From positions 27,882,068 to 27,946,067 of the forward strand of contig BSYO01000002.1 of NCBI GenBank assembly GCA_033239525.1: DNA of 64,000 nucleotides. The letters are read 5' to 3'. Positions 49,687-61,121 of the stretch are shown here, piece by piece (the first letter of the stretch is position 1; every line of letters begins with the position of its first letter). The notes beneath the pieces are model-generated. The model made no database searches and had not been told where the DNA came from. It saw only the letters and a list, made by a program, of their open reading frames with translations. Position numbers and translations under genes: made by a program. Source of the stretch: Nepenthes gracilis. Lineage: Eukaryota > Streptophyta > Magnoliopsida > Caryophyllales > Nepenthaceae.

Positions 49687-49695
49687 TACTAATGA
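49687..49695. repeat. right 9-bp target site duplication (TACTAATGA)
   Basis: Matches 49499-49507 exactly. Confidence 0.8.
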
Positions 49696-50870
49696 TGGTA
49701 ATGGGTTGGGTAGCGGTGGTTATGATTATTGCGGAGGAGTTAGGGATTTGACAAAGGATTTGGTGTTTAGCTATGTTTATAAGATTTGAAATATGATTTT
49801 TTTATAAAATATAATTATTTATTCAATCTTTGGCTTGGATACATTGAATGCATTATCCAAATCTTTTTTTCTCATCTTCTAACTAAGAGTGGACATTACC
49901 TTGAAGAGTTCACAAAGCCTACAAAAAAAGCTCTAAAGTCTAAACTCTTAGACTTAATTAGAAATTAGTTTAACAATAACATAATTAATACTTAATTTCT
50001 ATAGATTTATAATTGATGGGAATTTGAGGCTCATTCTTCTCATTTGCTGATTATTAGACTCATAATCAAAATTAAACTGACTTTAGGGTTTATTTGATAT
50101 TTTTATTATAATGGGTTTTGATAAAAGTTATAAATTATTTTTTATAGAATTTTCAGGACAAAGTCTTTATTTTTAAAAAATAAATTTCTATGATGTTTTT
50201 ATAATGTTTAAATTTTAAAATTTATGAAAAGCCTAATAGATAATACTTTTTAAACTAATTTAAAAACAGAAAGGTAAATTCAACAAGCAATGACTTTATA
50301 AAGACAAATTCTATGAGTCAGAAAGTCCCTACAACACGATAGATTGTTAATAGTATACCTAATACCCCTTTGAGAAATATTTAGAAGAGTCCTTTTAATT
50401 ATTTTTAAAATATCATCTGGTTTATTATATTATTTATCTATTTATTTATATATATTTTTAATATAAATAAATAAATGTACTATTAAAAATGTCACAAATA
50501 AGTATCTTTTTTCTATATAAGCAATATCAAACCCAATTACATAGAGAAAAGCATTGTCTTGAAATGCGAATGTGAACAAAAACTTATAAAATTATCTAAA
50601 TCATAGAACCGAATTAAACTATAATAGTTTACTCTATGTATAATTTAATTTTTTATTTAAATTATTTTTAAATTTGATTATAATTTAAAATTTTCAATCA
50701 TTTTAATTGAGGTAAGAGACCAATCATTCAGATCGATGGAGGTAAATCAATGAGCTCGGATATTTTTTTAGTTGAATTAATTTTATCAAATAAAATTTTA
50801 CTTATCAAATTGATACATTTTAAGCCAAAACCAATACCGAAAATATCAATGTGAAAGTTTATTATTTAAT
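49696..50870. other. AT-rich intergenic DNA
   Basis: No gene recognised. Confidence 0.5.
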
Positions 50871-51808
50871 TGATGCGTCCATGAGTTTGGATTATCGTAT
50901 AGATTGGAGAGTTTTAGATTTCTCGTCTGAGTCAGATGATGAACGGGTCCGATCTCTATATCTTTTAATCTAAGTCTTACGCACCACAAATTACAAATAA
51001 GAGATAGAGGATTGAGGAAGGTTGTTTCACCATAAACACCTCGATATTCAAATTATAAATCTTTTCCTAGGAATGAAAAGATGCACGTATGTAAGAAACG
51101 TGATGAAAATGCAGGAGTGCATAAATGCGGAGAGTGCGTGGGATGTCGGAGGGAGGCATGTATTCCCTTTATTGCATTGTTAGAAGTGACTCACTATTAT
51201 TATCGCAGCGTGGCGGTGGTTCGAGGGAAGAGAATTTGTTCTTTCTCATCGTTGCTTTGAGCGCTAAGTTCCAGGATCATGATTTCGATTTCAAGACACT
51301 GCTTAGGCAATTTGTGAAAGTGTGAATTTTTCTTTCCTCTTTCAGTTGATGGAAATGGTATTTGTAAGTTTTTTTAGGAAGGCATTTAGGAGTTGAAATC
51401 TCTAATAATGAGCTTGTAGAGATTTGTTAGTCGCGGTGTGCTGGTGGTGTCAGTTATCACCTTATGGAGGCGAGAAGATTATTATTGGGCGTAGCCAACG
51501 AAGGCCCGTTTGATTTCACTTTAATTAGCTAAGTAGTTGTTAGGGTGGCGTATATTGCGACTTGTCAGCATTGACATTATCTCCTATTGGGCGACATCCT
51601 CTAAGTCAACGTCTTTTACTTCAGTAATCTGCGGTTGTCTTTATAGGAGTGCAAGCGACACTGATTGAGTACGCCTCTAGGGTGCTTAGTGGGTTTTATT
51701 TTTGAATCTCCTAAGACGTTATCGTTGGGTTAGATCTCTCCCAATCAAATTCGTCTTTTTTCAACTGCGTTTTATTAATTTTGGCCCAAATTTATTTTGG
51801 ACCCATCA
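50871..51808 (+). mobile_element. solo LTR, same family as the PPT intron 7 copy
   Basis: 938 bp, TGATGCGTCC...GGACCCATCA. Flanked by TTAAT on the left and CTAAT on the right, an almost perfect 5-bp target duplication. Homologous along its length to 4982-5908. No coding domain. A complete LTR of an otherwise absent element is the best reading. Confidence 0.65.
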
Positions 51809-53132
51809 CTAATAACATAAAATATGAAAATTAGACATTACTTTTATTAAATAAGTATTATTTATTTTTTAAAATGAGAGAGATTAATTATTGATAGATG
51901 ACGTCAATTAGTGTACCTAATTTTTCGGTTTCATTGAATTTGTCACTTGATGTTCTCTGTCCCAATCCCGACGTGACGTCATTTGCTCACCAACCAAAGT
52001 TATTTAGGCTCCATCGTTTTCACTCACAATTACCATAAATTTGCAAAATATACTGAAATAATTAAAAATATACAGGTTTTTTTAAATATAATTAAAAATT
52101 TTTAAACGACCAAGCAATAATATAAAATATATAAATTAAGAATTATAGGAATGAGAATGTTAATATATATGAACCAATAAATTTTAAAATATAAAATAAT
52201 AAATGATAATATTTATAAATATTTATAAGTTATATTTATAAAATATAAAAATAAATAAATAATATTTAAGATGCTTGTAGACTTAGAAAGAAGGTAAGAA
52301 AAAAAAAAAACTAGTAAGAATAAAGAGATTTAAATTTATTTATATTTTTAGAATATATTACACTAAATTATACTGAATAATGAATATAAATTTATATATA
52401 TGACCTTATTTAATAAGATATAAAATTTTTTTATTAATCTTGTGAGATATTTTTTTCCATTAGAAAAATACGAATTCATATTCATGATAATAAATAAAAA
52501 GTGCAAGGTCTAATTACCATCAATGTAAACTCCTACTTAATCATTTATGGTTTATGAACTTTATTGGTTGACAATGTTATAAATTAATACTTGAAAGCCT
52601 TTAAAAGGCTATATTTAAAGGATAAGTTTTTTTAAATTATATCAATAGAATTTAATAAAAAAATAGATGGCCAAATTTAACTTTATTTATTATAAAAAGT
52701 CAAAATAATTAATGTAACATTGTTGAAGTATGTCATTGTTTTAATACCTTATATAATACATATCATAGTTACAGAATAAATATAATATAATCTTCTTTTA
52801 AATTCAAATAAATAACAGATGTAAATGATATTATATATATATATATATATTTAAAAAATATTTTTATTGTTTATATTATAATAATAAATCACAATAACAA
52901 TCCAATATTTATAAGGTAGAGTCTTCCGTGTGAATTTCAATAACAATCAGACCTAAAAGATATTATTTTTATATCAATAACTAAATTATTTGATAGTATA
53001 ATTTATAATAAATTTATCATAATAATTAATGTAATCATATAATGAAAGGAAACAAACTTTAGTACACTAATAGAGTTATCATTATATAATTGAAAAAATT
53101 ATAAATTTAAAATTTTAAAAATTATTATATAT
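51809..53132. other. AT-rich intergenic DNA
   Basis: No gene. Two TGACGTCA-type sites lie close together (near 51899 and 51974). Otherwise low-complexity sequence. Confidence 0.45.
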
Positions 53133-53137
53133 AATAT
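53133..53137. repeat. left target duplication AATAT
   Basis: Identical to 61748-61752, immediately outside the two LTRs. Confidence 0.8.
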
Positions 53138-53774
53138 TAATGGGTACGGTTATTAATGGACCTACATGAAAAAATAGTACCAAGATCATAATACGAAATG
53201 AGCCGGACAGCATTGAAGCTCACGAACGCAGGCCTAGCAAGGTCCCATTCAATGAATTGTTAGGCAATGCGCACGATGCGCACGATTTTACGTCCGGAGA
53301 CCATAACTACTTTATTTAATCCGGAGGCTTTAATCGCTAAATTGACTTTGTGAGTCATAACCGCTTCAGTTGGTTCTATCAAATATGACATCATAAGTCA
53401 TGTGAAAACGAACAGATATGAAGAAAATTGTTTGGACATCCTATAAAAGGAATGAGGAGACTGCTCAAGAAAGAGAGCCCACTATTTGAACTGTTGAATG
53501 CACACAAATTGGATAGAAAAACACTTAGGCCAGAAAGATAAAAGAAAAAAGCTGACGATTATCTTCTCTTTTAATAAATTCTTTCTCTTTATTTTTTGGA
53601 CAAAAAACTGACTTGAGTGTTGGAGCCTTTCGAGGAGTAAGTCCCGATTGCATTCTGATTCTTGGTTTAGTTGTGGTGCGCAGATCTTGGATTGTCAAAG
53701 ATGGAGTAGAGATCTTATCAGCAAAGATGATATAATCGATACCTGTCACGAATCCAGATCCCTGGTACGTATCA
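53138..53774 (+). mobile_element. 5' LTR of the Tat-type element
   Basis: 637 bp, homologous throughout to 61122-61747. It begins TAATGGGTAC (the usual TG mutated to TA) and ends GGTACGTATCA. A promoter-like TCCTATAAAAGG lies at about 53440. Differences between the LTRs are numerous, so the insertion is old. Confidence 0.85.
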
Positions 53775-53874
53775 TTAGCGCCGTCTGTGAAAGGCCTGAG
53801 CAAAAAACCAGCTTTACCAATACATTCATCCAAACATAGTTACCACTAGAACTCAAACACATGCACCTAGAGAC

Positions 53875-55400
53875 ATGACTTCCCCTAACAATGACATTCC
53901 AGTAGGTAATCGTGGGGAAGATCGACAATTGGTCTTAATGCAAGCTATGAACGATCAAATGGAGAACACGGCGGTGGCACTTAACACCCTTTGCATACAG
54001 TTGGGATAGTAAAGGCCGGAGGTCCCAACTTCAATCGCAGGCACTCTTGCCTCAAAAAGGAGCTAGAGGAGGAGGCGCCAGGCGAGAAATGTGGAACAAC
54101 TTGTTGAGTAAGGAAAAGTGCCTTCAGACAACAAAGAAGAAGGACACTCACGACTAGAAGGACGGTTAGGCTCAAGATATGAGGAGGATAGCCCTAAGCG
54201 GCGAAATTCTCATTATTCCAGAAATGATCGAGAGCCTCCGGATTATAATAGGGTCTCCTGCAACATGCAGCCTGCTGAAGGGAGTAGTCACCCTAACCGG
54301 TCAAAACATCCTGAGTTGAGGGATAACCTCAATGAGAAGAGATCAATAATAACTGTTGCCCTTCACGTGGAAGAAAATTTGGAGAAGGTCTTCCAACACG
54401 TGTTTGGTGATAGTGCAGAAAAATATTATGCAAATTTGAGAAGATCTCCTTTTACGATGGTGATTAGAACTTGTCAACTCTCGCACAAATTTAAAATGCC
54501 AACGTTGGATGCCTACGATGGAAGTGGTGATCCTTGGATCACTTGGACCACTTCCGCACACTTTTAAGTTTCCAAGGTTTGGATGAGATAAGTATATGTT
54601 AGTGTTTTCCCCGATACTAAAGAAATGCTCGAATTTGGTTTCATCATTTGCCACCGAATTCGATCCAGTCATTTGAGGAATTGACCAATTATTTTGTCAC
54701 AATTTGCATCCAATAGTAGGATTGAGAAACAATCTTAACACTTGGCGCGTATCAAGCAAGGGCCAAGGAAAAGTTTGAAAATCTTTTTTGGAAGATTCAC
54801 TGCAGAAGCTAGGCGGATTCCCTGGCCTCTTGATGAGGTTAAATTGAATACGTTTATGAATATTTTGGAATTTGGAGAGTTTTTCAAGCATCTAACTCAT
54901 AAGGATCCGAGGACTTTTTCTGAGGTGGAGACTATTACTCGAGCCTACATAGTAGTAGAGGAAGCAAATAAGGCAAAAAAGTCAATACGAGATAATTACT
55001 TGCAGCATGGACAGGATGGAAGAAAAAGGAGCGAAGACTGTGTTGACTCGTGAAATGCAAAGAAGCAGTCCAGGTTTGACCCAGGGGCTCGAAGGGAATA
55101 CAAACCTTAAACTTGACCACACCGAATGACTCTAGAGTAAATATTCTTATGGAGATACGAGGGGAGAAGTTTCTGAAATGGCCTAAGCTAGTCAAGAATC
55201 CGGAGGGAGGTAATCAATCAAAGTACTATAATTATCATCGATTTTTGGGATACAGCACAGAAGAATGCAGTCCCTATAGAGAAAAATTGAAGAATTCATC
55301 AAAAAGAGGCACCTCAAGAAATTTTCGAAGAACTCGGGACAAACCAACAAGGAAAAAGAAGGAGAAGAGTAGGACCAACAGTAACACCAGAAGAATATAG
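53875..55400 (+). pseudogene. gag of the Tat-type element (frameshifted)
   Basis: Probable start ATG at 53875 (MTSPNNDIPV). Later FKMPTLDAYDGSGDP (54490-54535), FPDT (54609), then KQGPRKSLKIFFGRFTAEAR and a KYYNYHRFLGYSTEEC zinc-binding-like segment (55222-55270) typical of this gag family. It is broken into at least four frames by stops and indels. Confidence 0.8.
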
Positions 55401-55489
55401 TTGCAATAGGAGTGGTTGATATGGTATCAATCATACTTCAAAAGAAGCACTATCCGAGTCGGGTAGAAGCTGCTGTGGGAAACAAATGA

Positions 55490-56340
55490 CAAAGGGTAGG
55501 GGTTAGGAATGATGTAATCCATTTTGATGAAAACGATATGTCTCATATGCAAGTTCCCCATTTTAATTTCCTTGTAGTAACTGCACTCATTTCAAATAGT
55601 GAAATTGATTATCAATTGAAATGAATTTTTATTAATAATGAAAGTAGTAGCAATTTACTTTACATGTATGCTTTCTTTAAGTTGGGTTTAAAGAAAAGTC
55701 AACTAAAACTTGCGAATGGACCATTTTATGGATTAGACAATGAACCAGTGTCCATCCATGGAATAATATAACTGGAAGTTACATTAGGGATGTATCCAAG
55801 GACAAAGCAACCCATGTATTCATTTTTTTGGTTGTAGATCTACCTTCAATTTACAACGCCATCTTAGGTCAGCCATGTCTAACGGCCTTTGGGGTAGTAA
55901 CTTTAATCTTACATCTGAACATGAAGTTTCCAATGCCTTCAGGTGTTGAAAAGTTTTGGGTGACAAAGTCATTGGCCATTCATGCTACTTGACGCAGTTA
56001 CTCAAGCAGTACCAGAACGGCCAGTTGAAGATTTGGATTATCGAGATAAACCGACATTACAACAAACTTAGTCCGGTGAAACAATTGAGCATATTCTTCT
56101 CGACCCAAGTGATCCAAAGAAGTATGTGCAAGTTGGGAGCTCTCTCTTCGAGCAACTGCAAGATCACCTTATATCCTTCCTCAAACAGAACGCGGATGTA
56201 TTCGCATGGTCTCTTGTTGACATGCTCGGAATCCCGGCGAACTTGAAGGTCCACAAGCTTGGTTTTGATCTCAATCACAAGTCGGTTATGTAAAAATGGA
56301 GAAACCACTCCATAGAAAAACTTATTACAATCCATGAGTA
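55490..56340 (+). pseudogene. protease and RT N-terminus remnant
   Basis: Protease-like run VPHFNFLVVTALISNSEID, then INNESSSNLLYMYAF where an aspartic protease would have D-x-G-S-S (here the Asp and Gly have become Asn and Glu), then LDNEPVSIHGII, YNAILGQPCLTAFG, LNMKFPMPSG. Then the RT start: DPKKYVQVGSSL, LKQNADVFAWSLVDMLGIPA (about 56110-56240). The rest of RT, including the YxDD catalytic motif, and RNase H are missing. Confidence 0.8.
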
Positions 56341-56454
56341 AGTAAAAAGTTGATGCCGAACGTGTGAAAAAGACAGCGGGTTGGTATGCTATTATAGACG
56401 AAAAAATGTACCACCGAGTATACTCAACCTCATACCTCAAATGCCTTACTTCGG

Positions 56455-57270
56455 AAGGGACAGATTATGTCTTGAGTGAGGTCCATCTTGAAATATGTGG
56501 ATTTTATATTGAGGTAAAAATTTAGCCTTTAAAATCATGAGGTAAGATTATTATTGGCCAACAATGAAAAAGGATGCAATAAATTTTGTCAAAATGTGTG
56601 AAAACTGTCAACTGCACATGAATATATTTCATCAATCACCGATTAAATTGAAAACCTTGCAAACACTGTGACTCTTCGCACAGTGGGGGCTTGATATCAT
56701 TGGCTCGTTTTCAGTGGCCTCCGGTTAGAGAAAATTTGTTATTGTGGGGATTGATTATTTCACAAAGTGGATGAGGTTACTTCCTTGGCAAAAATTACCG
56801 AACATAATGCTATGGAGTTTGTGTGACAGAATATTATCTATCGGGTTGGAATCTTAGAGTATTATCTGTCGGTTTAGAATCCCAAAGATAATAATAATTG
56901 ACAATGAGACTCAATTTTTGAAAAAAAATGCTTCACCAAATACTTCACAAATTTAGGCGTCAAGCTGGTACATATATTAGTGGCTTACCCATAAGTTAAT
57001 GGATAGGTGGAAGCAAAGAATTGCACGGTATTATAACAAAAGAGTAAAGGCTCGAAAGTTTGACGTTGGAGCCTTGGTCTTACACAGTATAGAGGCCACA
57101 GGGAAGATTATTAATAGAAATAAACTGTCCCGAAATTGAAAAGGCCAATTCATTGTCTCAATCATCCTCCGGGATGGTATATATAAATTGCACAATTAGG
57201 ATGGTAAATTAGTGCTGAGAATGTGAAATGCCATTCATCTAAAGAAATTTTATCGATAACTACCTTGAAG
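56455..57270 (+). pseudogene. integrase remnant of the Tat-type element
   Basis: Zinc-binding end YYWPTMKKDAINFVKMCENC (56540-56610), catalytic core start AQWGLDIIGSFSVASG and VIVGIDYFTKWMRLLPW (56675-56790), IIYRVGI (56830), then the C-terminal domain FDVGALVLHSIEA and NAIHLKKFYR (57060-57255). Several stops and a small internal repeat (RVGI/ILEYYL) near 56840-56880. Confidence 0.8.
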
Positions 57271-57975
57271 ATCTAGGTAAACAGTGTAAGCTTCCTCATG
57301 TGCTTGTATTATGTTTAATATTAATGAAATCATTTGCTTTCTTATGAGACTGTTTGCCTTTTTTTTATCTATTTATTTTAAATTTATTTTTATTTTTATT
57401 TCATTTAATGTGTGCACGCTCATGTAATAATGCATCAAATTAAATCGGCCTAAATTGCCCCTAAGTTATGTGAGATTTTCATCCCACCTGTTTCGTGACC
57501 CAAGGCGGTCAAAAGAATCTCGATCCAGTTATCGAGCAGTCCACTAGCGATCAAAATATTCAGTTATGAATCCGTTCCAGCTGACTAAGTATAGTCAAAC
57601 AATTAAACCTTGGGAGGCTTTTTAGCTTGCGTGCTTTGATTCTCCTCTTCAGGGATGAACACCTTCAATTAACCATGGCCTGCAAATTAGGATCAAAATT
57701 GTTAGCGATCCTGACTTCGCTAAAGCTTGACGCCAATAAGCATAGTCAAAACGCTTGGTCGGCAAACCATTACTTATAGAATAAACTGGACAACCCAAAA
57801 AATTGATATATTAATAAGCTAATGTATTCTTTACAATGTCAACATTAGACAACTAGTAAAATAAGCTATCCTTATGAACTCCCTAGATGGCTAGAACTTG
57901 GCTCTCCAGAGTCAAAAAAATCCCGCAAGTCAGATGAGCGATGTGCACTCCTATTTCTCTTATCGAAAAAGCTGA
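57271..57975. other. spacer between integrase and the antisense ORF
   Basis: Noncoding 3' region of the Tat-type element. No ORF of note. Confidence 0.5.
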
Positions 57976-58323
57976 TTGAAAATTATGGCTCAGCCAACAA
58001 TGCAATCTGCTGGCAAAATTTAACACCATCCAACAAGCGGGTGTTCATCACAGTTTTAACTTCTTTTGGCCTGAAGCACGCTCTCAACTCATAGTGTAAG
58101 CGGGCATTTTCACTCCTGAGCTTTACATTTTGTTGGTTAGCCAGCTCTAGCGTATCCTTGGCACCCTGTAACTCAGCTTGAAGATTGAAAATTTGGACCT
58201 GGCGTTGTTGTAGGGCACTTGGATCAACTTGGTTTCGCCGCAAATTGTTGATCTTATCTCGGAGTTGACAAATCCAAAGTTTTCTTTGTTGGAAGCCTAT
58301 CTTCAAGGTATCAAACATTTTTT

Positions 58324-58866
58324 CCTCCTGAGAGTACACAAAGTGTATGGCATCAAGACTAATCAAACACAATTAGAAGAATGAACTAAATTCTTACCAA
58401 TAAACGGCACTCTGAGAGTTGCCTCAAACAAGGGAACCCTTGCCCCTGGAGTAAAAGTTGGCCATCTTCCAACAAGGCTTGAATGGGGCGTTGAAGTCGA
58501 TGAGCTAGGAGTGAATGGCCACGAAGGATGATGTTCACTGCCTTTGGTTGGGATAAGGAGGCTGCTGGATTAAACACCAAAGTTGGCTGTCTTCCTCCTG
58601 AGAGTACACAAAGTAAGTGTATGGCATCAAGACTAATCAAACACAATTAGAAGAATGAACTAAATTCTTACCATAATAAACGGCACTTTGAGAGTTGCCT
58701 CAAACAAGGGAACCCTTGCCCCTGGAGTAAAAGTTGGTTGTCTTCCAACAGGGCTTGAATGGAGCGTTGAAGTCGATGAGCTAGGAGTGAATGGCCACGA
58801 AGGATGATGTTCACTGCCTTTGGTTGGGATAAGGAGGCTGCTGGATTAAACACCAAAGACTCTTGA
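58324..58866 (-). repeat. 270-bp tandem duplication of an exon plus intron
   Basis: 58324-58593 and 58594-58866 are nearly identical (start CCTCCTGAGAGTACACAAAG). Each unit holds one whole coding exon and one intron of the antisense ORF, so a spliced product would carry the exon twice in frame. Confidence 0.9.
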
Positions 58867-59159
58867 TGAGAAGTCTTCTCAACACCTGCCACTCCAAAGC
58901 AGGTTCCTCAAGAAAAATGAACAAGTAGGTGGCTCCACTTGGATAGACTGAGAAGTGGGCAATACCCTTTCTTCAGTCTGGACGTCTTCGGCATTGATTT
59001 GAGTGCCACACTGACTGGACTGCCCAATATCCGTAAATTGGCCCACAGTTTTGTGAACGCTCAGGGGCTCCGTAGAAATCACAGGGGCATCCTCACAAGT
59101 AATGAACTCGAACTCCAAACCCGTTTGAATAGATGACAGCAGCGGTTTGACATTGAGGT

Positions 59160-59280
59160 TTCAAGGGAGAGAGAAGAAGTTTTCGTGATGAAATGACTTT
59201 AGCTTTGATGGCATTTGCCTCAAGGGAGAGAGAAGAAGTAGCTCTACGCCGTGATGAAATGACTTTAGCTTTGATGGCAC
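59160..59280 (-). repeat. short tandem duplication in the antisense ORF
   Basis: AAGGGAGAGAGAAGAAG followed by CGTGATGAAATGACTTTAGC occurs at about 59162-59210 and again at 59222-59278. In translation it repeats AIKAKVISSR. Confidence 0.85.
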
Positions 59281-60269
59281 CAAGTTTTTTTTTCACGCTT
59301 TTGGTGGGGACGTGATGACAACCACTCTTTCTTTTGCATCGGTAATCCACTCAGCAAAGACAATAATTTTGATGAAAGAAGGCAATCTCTATTCTTATCA
59401 CTAAAGGAATTTGTCTTCTCCCAAATTATATCGACAAATAACTTTGTTGATTCCTCATCTCGAAGAGTAACCCTACCAGTGAGTGAGTCAAAGACTCTTC
59501 CTTAACCAAAAGAAACACCCGCAGATAACCTCATAAAGAAAAAAGGTCTTTCTTCCTCTTTTATAGACTCGTGGGTCAACCCAGAAATGTTCAATTCTCT
59601 AGGAGACAACAAAATCCAATCACCATTTTGGACGAATCGGAATATGACCCTGACGACTGTAGAATTAAGTTCTAACCCACGAAGATGAAAGAAAATGCAG
59701 AGATTGCACAAATACCTTATGGTGTTGGCGTGAAACTTAGCAATAGGAATGCCAAAATCTCTAAACATTTGAAGTAACTCGCGTGCTATGGGAAATCAAA
59801 GGCCATTCTTAAGATGCATCTCATATACAGTGATAGAATCAGTAGTGGTAGCATAGGTCCTATCGTTCTCACTGGGTACCACAAATAAAATCTCCCTAGA
59901 AATACCAAGCTGGGAGTACAACCTCTTAATGTCGTTCACAGAAAACATTGAGCAGGTGTCGGTGACTCGAAGGGCCATGAGAGCAAAACTTTGAAGAAGA
60001 GAAGATGACAAAAAAAGGGAAGAAAGTAGAAACGTTAAGGTTTGAAGGTTGAAGATGAAGGTAGAAATGACCCAAAACAGTGCCGGATTTATAAAAGATT
60101 TTTGGGGTTTGAAAGGGCATCACTTTTGAATTAAAGGGATGCATGGTTTAGAGGGACATGATTGCAAATCCTTGTGTCACTTGAAAAGTAATCCTCATTA
60201 ATGATGTGGATAGTATTCCAGAAAAATCTCAAAAAGCAAACCGGTTGCTTGCTACCGATAGAACCACTT

Positions 60270-60905
60270 TAGAAACCTTCTCTCTCCGGAGACCTTGTTT
60301 TCTCCGGAGATCTTTTTCTCTCCAAAAATTTTATTCTTTTCGGAGACCTCTTCTCTCAAGAGACCTTGTATTCTCCGGAGATCTTTTCTCTTCGGAAACC
60401 TTGTTCTCTCCGGAGACCTTTTTCTCTCCGAAAACTTTGTTCTCTTCGGAGACCTCTTCTTTTTGGAGACATTGTTCTATCCGGAGACCTTTCCTTTTCG
60501 GAGACCTTGTTCTCTGCAGAAACCTTTCCTCTCCAGAGACTTTGTTCTCTTCGAAGACCTTTTTTCTTCGGAGACATTGTTCTCCCCGAAGACTTCGTTC
60601 TCTTTGGAGACCTCTTTTCTTTGAAGACTTTGTTCTCTCCGGAGAGATTTCTTCTTCGAAGACCTTTTCTCTTCGAAAACTTGGTTTCTCTCTAGAGACC
60701 TTATTCATCTCGAAGACCATATCTCTTTGAAGACCCTATTCACTCCAAAGACGTTATTTCTCCGGAGACCTTATTTCTCTCTGAAAATTTTGTTATCTCT
60801 GGAGACCTTATTCTTGAAACTTGGTTTCCTCCAGAGATCTTGTGTATTCGGAGACTTTGTTCACTCCGGAGACCATGTCTCTTCGATGACCTCATTTTTT
60901 CAAAA
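60270..60905. repeat. minisatellite of 17-19-bp units, about 35 copies
   Basis: Imperfect tandem array with the consensus GGAGACCTTGTTCTCTCC, containing the palindrome CTCCGGAG at many unit junctions. Unit length varies from 17 to 19 bp, and all six frames stay largely open, giving the misleading 174-, 129- and 109-residue ORFs. It lies in the 3' untranslated region of the Tat-type element, where Ogre/Tat elements are known to carry tandem repeats. Confidence 0.95.
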
Positions 60906-61121
60906 AATTTATCTTTTTGATTTTTTTCTCACTTTAGACTTAATCCATTCCTAGAATTTGATCACTCTTGCTTAGTTGCATCCTTGATTGGCTTTAAGAA
61001 AATCAACTACCAGATGATTTCATCAAGATAACAACAGAGAAAAGATCAGAGGGAAAGGAGTACACTATCAATGAATATATCAGAGATTTAAAGTTCAAAA
61101 TCTCTGGCATTGGAGGGTTAG

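Larger units (their letters stand above)
57983..60011 (-). pseudogene. antisense extra ORF of the Tat-type element (spliced, decayed)
   Basis: Reads opposite to gag-pol. From ATG at 60011 one frame runs to 59502 with a single stop (TGA at 59798-59796, in NGL-stop-FPIARELL). It has LKNGL, FGIPIAKFHANTIRYL and FFHLRGLELN, resembling the plant putative-transposon/gag-like proteins known as extra ORFs in Tat elements. Further down: MEFEFITCEDAPVIS (59118), two exons with VFNPAASLSQPKAVNIIL (58866-58670 and 58580-58390), and a C-terminal exon (58327-57983) that forms a coiled coil (IFNLQAELQGAKDTLELANQ, LRSENARLHYEL). Canonical introns GTAAGAATTTAG...TACTCTCAG (about 70-75 bp) separate the last exons. 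Broken, but clearly once coding on this strand. Confidence 0.7.

Noticed and set aside
60206..60730. 174-residue plus-strand ORF rich in Arg/Leu/Phe/Ser, and a 129-residue antisense ORF
   Set aside because: Both are translations of the 17-19-bp minisatellite; all frames stay open because the unit lacks stops.
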